Source: Brevibacillus migulae (GTDB lineage: Bacteria; Bacillota; Bacilli; Brevibacillales; Brevibacillaceae). Taken from it: 64,000 nt of DNA. Positions 58,724-64,000 of this stretch are shown piece after piece. Where the stretch lies: assembly GCF_004521915.1 (NCBI RefSeq), contig NZ_SDKD01000012.1:1-64000 (forward strand), written 5' to 3'. Each line of letters starts with the position of its first letter. Position 1 is the first letter of the stretch. Both the position numbers and the translations under genes were made by a program. Under the pieces are notes generated by a model, which was given only the letters and a program-made list of their open reading frames with translations, had not been told where the DNA came from and did no database searches.

Positions 58724-59317
58724 ATGAACCTGAAAAAACAATTTGCACTGACTTTGGCTTCTGTAGGTTTGGGCGCAGCACTCATCGGTGGAGGAACGTT
58801 CGCTTACTTCAGCGACACTGCAGAAGTGAACAACACATTCGCAGCTGGTACGCTGGATCTGTCCGTCGATCCAACTGTCGTGTTCGACCTCGAAAACATG
58901 AAGCCTGGTGACTGGTCCACTCGTGCATACAGCATCATAAACGATGGCACCCTGGACATCGGCAACGTATACCTGTCTACCGAAGTAACGGAGACAGATG
59001 CAAAAGGCGACAATGGCGGCGAAAGCTTGGATGAGCACATCTACGTAAACTTCAAATGGAACATCGACAACGGTTCCGTTCCAGTATTCGATATGTCCCT
59101 CGCTGAGCTGAAAGAAAAAACCGGCACAGATCGTCCAAACATCGCTGAAGCTTGGTGGGCTGCTACTGGTACTGACCTGCCTCCTGGCGACCTCGACGAC
59201 ATCCTGGTTCAAATCGAGTTCCGCGACAACGGTGAAAACCAAAACAAATTCCAAGGCGATTCTATCCAAGTGAAATGGACCTTCGAAGCTACTCAAGGCG
59301 AAGGCGAAGCGCTATAA
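58724..59317 (+). CDS. CalY/TasA-family fibre protein, copy 1
   Basis: A 197-residue secreted protein of the camelysin/TasA family (M73-like). The signal peptide ends GGGTFA before YFSDTAEVNN, the family hallmark, and FAAGTLDLSVDPTVVFDLEN follows. The mature protein should form beta-sheet fibres on the cell surface and in the biofilm matrix. It is probably processed by the SipW-type peptidase directly upstream. The start has GGGAGG and a long leader. The codon choice is uniform and optimised (CTG, AAA, GAC), suggesting high expression. Confidence 0.88.
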   Translation: MNLKKQFALTLASVGLGAALIGGGTFAYFSDTAEVNNTFAAGTLDLSVDPTVVFDLENMKPGDWSTRAYSIINDGTLDIGNVYLSTEVTETDAKGDNGGESLDEHIYVNFKWNIDNGSVPVFDMSLAELKEKTGTDRPNIAEAWWAATGTDLPPGDLDDILVQIEFRDNGENQNKFQGDSIQVKWTFEATQGEGEAL

Positions 59318-59330
59318 GAAAGCAATGGCT

Positions 59331-59362
59331 GAAGGTGGGTGCAACGCCCACCTTCTCCTTAT
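59331..59362 (+). terminator. Terminator-like hairpin between the CalY paralogues
   Basis: GAAGGTGGGT pairs with GCCCACCTTC, followed by TCCTTAT. The T-tract is weak, so readthrough to the second copy is possible and would give less of it than of the first. Confidence 0.6.
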
Positions 59363-59421
59363 AGAGAGAAGCTTTTTTTCCTAGACAGAGATAGAACTGA
59401 CGCGTTGGAGGCGATCGGAAA

Positions 59422-60006
59422 ATGAACTTGAAAAAGCGATTTGCACTTACCTTGGCATCCGTAGGGCTGGGGGCAGCCTTGGTCAGCGGAGGCACATTTG
59501 CTTACTTTAGCGATACCGCAGTCGTCAACAACACCTTTGCCACGGGTACTCTGGATTTGAGTGTGAACCCGACGGTAGCCTTTGATGTCGCCAATTTAAA
59601 GCCTGGCGATTATATGGTGCGCTATTTTGAAATTACCAACAGCGGCACGCTGGATATCCAGGATGTCCTGATGAAGACGACCTATACCATCGAGGATGCA
59701 AAAGGCGACAACGGTTCCGAGGATTTCGCCAACTACCTCAATGTCGAGTTTTTGACAAGCGATGGACAGGTCGTGCTGCTCAACCAATCGCTGGCAAAGC
59801 TAAAGCAGCTCAGCGATAGCGGCAAAGCGCCGGATATCTCCTCCCTGTATGGCTTCATGAAGCATCTGCCGGTAGGCGATTCTGATGTGATCTGCATGAA
59901 AATCGTCTTTACCGATACCGGCCTTGATCAAAATATCTTCCAGGGCGATAAGGTGAATCTGAAATGGACACTGGAAGCACATCAAGGTAAAGGGGTCGCC
60001 AAGTAA
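59422..60006 (+). CDS. CalY/TasA-family fibre protein, copy 2
   Basis: A 194-residue paralogue of the protein at 58724, with a nearly identical signal region (LKKRFALTLASVGLGAAL, GGTFAYFSDTAVVNNTFATG) and a more divergent C-terminal half. It starts 104 bp after copy 1. The codon use is less uniform. It could be a minor fibre subunit. The start has TTGGAGGCG upstream. Confidence 0.87.
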   Translation: MNLKKRFALTLASVGLGAALVSGGTFAYFSDTAVVNNTFATGTLDLSVNPTVAFDVANLKPGDYMVRYFEITNSGTLDIQDVLMKTTYTIEDAKGDNGSEDFANYLNVEFLTSDGQVVLLNQSLAKLKQLSDSGKAPDISSLYGFMKHLPVGDSDVICMKIVFTDTGLDQNIFQGDKVNLKWTLEAHQGKGVAK

Positions 60007-60031
60007 GGGACACAAAAGAGGAAATGGGGAG

Positions 60032-60066
60032 AAAGCTCGGCGGGTCTAGTGCCTGACGGGCTTTTT
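60032..60066 (+). terminator. Terminator after the second CalY gene
   Basis: AAAGCTCG pairs with CGGGCTTT (one G-U pair), followed by TTG. Moderately strong. Confidence 0.55.
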
Positions 60067-60132
60067 GACTGTTTGGAAGAAGCGTGCTATGTTGGACTTA
60101 TTGGAAAATTTCGGAACAAGGAGGCGGGTTGC

Positions 60133-60591
60133 ATGTTCAAACGGCATGAAGTCCTGTTCAATCAATTGCAAGCTTATCGGGATGAGACGCTTCAGCTCGT
60201 GGGAGATGTAACGGAAGAAATGGCGGATCGTATTCCGGCAGGCTTTCGCAATAACATTCGCTGGAATCTGGGGCATATTTATCTGGACCAGTACTTGTGG
60301 ATTCAGCATTTGACCAAAGAGACGATTCAAATGCCGGACGGGTTTCAGGAGTGGTTCGGCTATGGGACTAGCCCTGCGGATTGGCAAACGAATCCCCCTT
60401 CTCTGGAAGCGCTTCAGGAGCTGCTGAAAGGCCAGCCTGGGCACATTCGCGATACTTATGGCGAGCGATTGGAAGAAGAGTTTCCTGCAACGGAAATGGG
60501 CATGCATACGATCGAGCAGGTATTGATTCGCACGATATTCCATGAAGGAATGCATATCGAGGCGATCAAGGCGATTCGCAGATTTTTATGA
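60133..60591 (+). CDS. DinB-family protein
   Basis: A 152-residue four-helix protein of the DinB/YfiT family. The metal-binding histidines are visible in WNLGHIYLDQ and FHEGMHIEAI, consistent with the three-His site. Members include thiol-S-transferases and damage-inducible proteins; the substrate is unknown. The ATG at 60133 has AAGGAGGCGGG upstream; the frame extending to 60049 overlaps the preceding terminator. Confidence 0.82.
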   Translation: MFKRHEVLFNQLQAYRDETLQLVGDVTEEMADRIPAGFRNNIRWNLGHIYLDQYLWIQHLTKETIQMPDGFQEWFGYGTSPADWQTNPPSLEALQELLKGQPGHIRDTYGERLEEEFPATEMGMHTIEQVLIRTIFHEGMHIEAIKAIRRFL

Positions 60592-60600
60592 GCCAACATA

Positions 60601-60632
60601 CAAGAAGGAGCTGGCGATAGCAGCTCCTCTTG
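60601..60632. terminator. Bidirectional hairpin between DinB and the chemoreceptor
   Basis: CAAGAAGGAGCTG pairs with CAGCTCCTCTTG around a short loop. It lies between two convergent genes and can end both. Confidence 0.65.
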
Positions 60633-60653
60633 TCATGATCGAAAGATATTCCG

Positions 60654-62726
60654 TTATTTCAATGTAAAATGGGCCGCTGCATCAGCCAGTTCTTTCGTTA
60701 GACTGTCAATTGTATGCACCATTGACGCCAGCTGTTGGACCCGCGCTGACTGCTCGACCATGGTAGCGGTCACTTCTTCAACGGACGCAGACACTTCTTC
60801 GCCGGATGCCGACAGGTTTTGGGCAGATACCATGACTTCGTCTTTTTCCTTTTCCATGAGGGAGACTTCCTCCACCACCCGTTTAATCTGTTCAGTAATA
60901 TCGGTGATTTTTCCCAGAATGGCATGAAAGGCTTCTTGTGTCTGACCGACATACTCGTCTTGCTTGCAGGCGATTGTACGGATCTCATTTACACTTTGAT
61001 TATTCTCGGCTACATAAGCCAGATTTTGTTGGATGATGGCATGTATTTCGTTTGACTGGTCAGAGCTTTGCTCGGCAAGTTTGCGAATTTCAGCTGCCAC
61101 GACTGCAAAGCCTTTTCCATGTTCTCCTGCCCGTGCGGCTTCAATCGAGGCATTTAGGGCAAGCAGATTGGTTTGGCGCGCAATCTCGCTGATCGCACCG
61201 GTAATGTTGCTGATCAGATTGGAGCTTTCCTGAAGCTTCAATGTGATCGTGGAGATCTTTTGGACCTGTTCTTCATTCTGTTCGTTGATCTGGATCAGCT
61301 CTCCGACGACATGTTTGCTGCTGTGGAACACGTTGATGATTTCCTCCGACCGTTCTCGTACGGCTAAAGCCTTGGCGCTCATGGAAGCGAATTTTTCCCC
61401 GAATCCGTAAAACTTGTTCACGATATGTTCGGTATCCTGTGCTTGAGATTCCATCGCCTTGGCGATCTCCTGGGACGTGGTTGACGTTTCGCTGACCGAG
61501 GTGGCGGTTTGCTTAGTGGAAGCATCCAGCTCATTCGTGCTGATGGACAGCACCTCTATCGACTTATTCATTTTCGTAATCAATTCTTTGTTTTGCTCAA
61601 CCATGCGATTGAAACTGTCCGCCAATATTTTGAATTCGCTACGGTACTTGTCATCAGCCGTAACCGTGAGATCACCCGTCGCCAGCTGCTTGAATAGTTT
61701 GGTTATTTCCATAAGCGGGTTGACAATCGAACGGGAAAGCACCAGCCCAAAGCCAATCGCAAATAGAATGATGACGATCGTAATGATAGCGATGATCACA
61801 AACATATCCTGTATCGGCTGTTGGATGTCTTCATAAGAGTCGAGAATGGTAATGGTCAAGTCCGCCCCCGGAATTTTGTTAATCCGCATGTAATCCCCAT
61901 TCAAGTCCATGCTGGAGGCTTTTATCTCTTTGGTGGCCCGTTCTTTCAGGAATTCCTCAACACCGGGTCCTTCCAGCTTTGTCCCAACTTTGGCATCGTC
62001 CTGGGAGTTGTAGAGGATCGTTCCGCCGCGGCTTACAATCTCGATCCTTCCTTCGCTGTTGATCTTGATATCCTTCAGCTTCCCTACAAAAAACTTGCTG
62101 TCCACGGTGGTTGCGAATACCCCCAGGATTTTTCCGTCACTGTCCTTGATTGGCTGAGAAAAGGCTAATAATATTTTCCCGCTGCTTTTCGAGATGATGG
62201 CATCGCTGATGAAAGCTTTTCCTTTGAGCGCTTCGGTAAAATACTCCCGATCCGAGCGGGACTGGCCAATATTGTCAACATTGGTTCCGGCCAAGATGGT
62301 CCCCTTGGTATCCAGGATCAAATAGGATTCCGTATCACTTGTCCCTTCCAAGCTGGATTTCAACGTCAGGTTAACATTGTCGAAAAAGGGATTGCGTGAA
62401 GAGAAAAAGTCCGCATCTGACATGGTCCCGGCTTCCCGGAGCTTCAGCAAATCACGATAGGAGCTGTGATTGGAAACCAGGTAGGTTGCTTGCTCCTGCA
62501 ATTGGAGTGCAGTCCACAAGCCTTCTCCGAGCCGGTCCGCCATGCTGTTGATTTCATCTTTGCTTTTTTGCAGCACCAAATCAGAAGAATAAATATAGGC
62601 TGCCGTGGAAGTTGCCAGAAGTGCGGTAATGACCAATAAACTGATCAGAATAGGCAATTTCACACGAATAGAGGCATTTCTTATTCTATTTGCGAAGCTT
62701 CCATCACGACGATTCATACAATTCAC
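60654..62726 (-). CDS. Methyl-accepting chemotaxis protein (dCACHE sensor)
   Basis: A 690-residue chemoreceptor. TM1 is at about residues 25-47 and TM2 at about 305-328; the outer part of about 250 residues ([60 protein letters not shown]) is a double CACHE domain, which usually binds amino acids or organic acids. A HAMP domain follows, then the signalling tip [20 protein letters not shown] with [20 protein letters not shown]. The start is GTG at 62726, with an ATG nine bases later as alternative. It is the third chemoreceptor of the window. Confidence 0.92.
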   Translation of the reverse strand: MNCMNRRDGSFANRIRNASIRVKLPILISLLVITALLATSTAAYIYSSDLVLQKSKDEINSMADRLGEGLWTALQLQEQATYLVSNHSSYRDLLKLREAGTMSDADFFSSRNPFFDNVNLTLKSSLEGTSDTESYLILDTKGTILAGTNVDNIGQSRSDREYFTEALKGKAFISDAIISKSSGKILLAFSQPIKDSDGKILGVFATTVDSKFFVGKLKDIKINSEGRIEIVSRGGTILYNSQDDAKVGTKLEGPGVEEFLKERATKEIKASSMDLNGDYMRINKIPGADLTITILDSYEDIQQPIQDMFVIIAIITIVIILFAIGFGLVLSRSIVNPLMEITKLFKQLATGDLTVTADDKYRSEFKILADSFNRMVEQNKELITKMNKSIEVLSISTNELDASTKQTATSVSETSTTSQEIAKAMESQAQDTEHIVNKFYGFGEKFASMSAKALAVRERSEEIINVFHSSKHVVGELIQINEQNEEQVQKISTITLKLQESSNLISNITGAISEIARQTNLLALNASIEAARAGEHGKGFAVVAAEIRKLAEQSSDQSNEIHAIIQQNLAYVAENNQSVNEIRTIACKQDEYVGQTQEAFHAILGKITDITEQIKRVVEEVSLMEKEKDEVMVSAQNLSASGEEVSASVEEVTATMVEQSARVQQLASMVHTIDSLTKELADAAAHFTLK

Positions 62727-62883
62727 GAACTCCTCTTGTTTTGATGTTTATATAACGGCGATTTCGCTTAGGAAGTTAATACCAAAAGATACTCATGTTA
62801 CGTGCATATCTGATCTTTCTCTGGAAAGAATACCATTTGATGTATTTCCTTAATCCGTTTCCCCCAGAGGAGATCAATGAAAC

Positions 62884-64000
62884 ATGAACAATGAGCAAAC
62901 AGCTGTGGAAACGAAGATCCGGACAGGCCCTTTCTTCGCCGTGATGTTTATCGGGGCGTTTATTGCGTTTCTCAATCAAACGCTGATTAATACCGCTTTG
63001 CCGCAGATCATGGACGTTTTTCGGATCGAAGCCGCGACGGCAGACTGGCTGATCACGATTTACATGCTGATCAACGGGATCGTCATACCGATTACGGCCT
63101 TTCTCCTAGAACGGTTCACGACCAGACAGATCTATCTGACGAGCATGGGGCTGTTTACGATCGGGACGCTCATTTGCGCGCTTGCCCCCGGTTTCTATAC
63201 CATTTTGATCGGTCGGGTGGTCCAAGCGGCAGGTGCCGGGATCTTGATGCCGCTCATTACCAACGTGATTTTTACGTTGTTTCCGGTGGAGAAGCGCGGT
63301 TCGGTCATGGGGATGCTGGGGATTGCCATTAACTTTGCGCCTGCCGTCGGGCCCACGTTGTCAGGCTGGATTGTCGATGTTTTTTCGTGGCGTGTGCTGT
63401 TCTACATTGTTTTTCCCATTGCCTTGGCGAATTTGCTCTTTTCGCTTTTCTTTATCAAAAATGTGTCGGAAACCGCTCGTCCGAAACTGGATGTGTGGAG
63501 TGTCATTTTGTCCACGATGGGCTTCGGCGGTGTTTTGTATGGTTTTGCACAAGCAGGTACTGCGGGGTGGAATGATCCGCAGGTGGTCACCATCCTCATC
63601 GTCGGAGGGCTTGGCCTGATTGCCTTTATATGGCGGCAATTCACCGTGAGCCATCCGATACTAGAATTCCGGATATTTCAAAATCCGATTTTCTCGCTCA
63701 CGACGGTGATCAATGTGATTGTCACGATGGCGTTATTCTCGGGAATGATTCTGATCCCGATATACATGCAGCACGTACGGGGGTTTACAGCCCTTCAGTC
63801 TGGGCTCATGCTTTTGCCGGGGGGCATTGTCATGGGGCTGATGTCACCGGTGACGGGGCGTTTGTTTGATCGATTCGGGGTGAAATGGCTGGCCATCATC
63901 GGGCTTGCGATCACGGTCTTGACGACGTATGCGTTAACGAAGCTGGATACAGATACTTCATTTTCTTATGTGACATGGGTCTATACGCTGCGCATGTTCG
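62884..64000 (+). CDS. DHA2-family MFS exporter (EmrB-like), 5' part
   Basis: An incomplete gene running off the right edge; 372 residues are visible. It starts with MNNEQTAVETKIRTGPFFAV and shows a DHA2-type (14-segment) transporter: FLNQTLINTALPQIM (helix 1), WLITIYMLINGIVIPITAFL, the motif C-like GIAINFAPAVGPTLSGWIVD, and PIYMQHVRGFTALQSGLMLL. Multidrug or metabolite efflux is likely. AGAGGAG lies upstream of the ATG. It is divergent from the chemoreceptor, with a 157-bp gap. Confidence 0.88.
   Translation, partial: MNNEQTAVETKIRTGPFFAVMFIGAFIAFLNQTLINTALPQIMDVFRIEAATADWLITIYMLINGIVIPITAFLLERFTTRQIYLTSMGLFTIGTLICALAPGFYTILIGRVVQAAGAGILMPLITNVIFTLFPVEKRGSVMGMLGIAINFAPAVGPTLSGWIVDVFSWRVLFYIVFPIALANLLFSLFFIKNVSETARPKLDVWSVILSTMGFGGVLYGFAQAGTAGWNDPQVVTILIVGGLGLIAFIWRQFTVSHPILEFRIFQNPIFSLTTVINVIVTMALFSGMILIPIYMQHVRGFTALQSGLMLLPGGIVMGLMSPVTGRLFDRFGVKWLAIIGLAITVLTTYALTKLDTDTSFSYVTWVYTLRMF

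Overview
The window reads as a chromosomal segment of a mid-GC, endospore-forming Firmicute, most likely Brevibacillus or a close Paenibacillaceae relative. This is an inference from gene content (a Spo0E-like phosphatase, SipW/TasA-type secretion, NarL-type two-component genes, strong GGAGG ribosome binding sites, U-tracted terminators) and not from a database search. Almost the whole window is gene-dense. I found no rRNA, tRNA, CRISPR array, intact insertion sequence or phage module.

Layout. 1-1.7 kb: four small genes on the minus strand and one copy of a 113-bp dispersed repeat. 1.8-9.5 kb: a SulP transporter, an orphan type I specificity subunit, an orphan OppA lipoprotein, metallo-hydrolase, VOC and Nudix enzymes, the copper chaperone copZ with a CsoR-like operator, and a TVP38 membrane protein. 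9.7-14.7 kb: a KaiC/RAD55-like ATPase in an operon with a small putative winged-helix protein and a large LuxR-type regulator, then an EAL phosphodiesterase overlapping a Spo0E-like phosphatase. 14.9-17.8 kb: a DUF4198 protein and a CopC-CopD fusion, probably copper handling. 18-22.9 kb: a chemoreceptor, Lrp, and an operon of MBL hydrolase, ArsR-like regulator, unknown protein and a ClpP.

22.9-33.6 kb holds two copies of one module, an SgrR-like regulator divergent from an MFS exporter. The two sgrR upstream regions share an identical 15-bp word. Between the modules lie a four-domain BIG2 secreted protein, a second chemoreceptor and a 0.6-kb non-coding block with two very long hairpin elements. 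One of these has a second copy at 17.9 kb with compensatory stem changes. 33.7-37 kb: nitronate monooxygenase, a LysR regulator without a normal start codon, and citrate synthase. 37-40 kb is AT-richer and holds a decayed lipoprotein gene and an ECF sigma/anti-sigma/secreted-protein operon. 40-49.7 kb: a MocR regulator divergent from an EamA exporter with direct-repeat operators, the second 113-bp repeat copy, trpS, a DUF2935 protein, a long ArsR regulator, and a MoxR-DUF58-DUF4129 operon. 50-54 kb: a NarL-type sensor kinase and regulator with a degenerate HD-GYP protein.

54.2-60 kb is the most distinctive protein-coding region. Two SipW-type signal peptidases are interleaved with five secreted proteins that share a TasA/CalY-like N-terminus: a beta-helix fusion, an unknown, a protein ending in 21 hexapeptide repeats, and two tandem CalY/TasA paralogues. 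This looks like an expanded extracellular-fibre (biofilm matrix) locus. The window closes with a DinB protein, a third chemoreceptor and the 5' part of a DHA2-family exporter.
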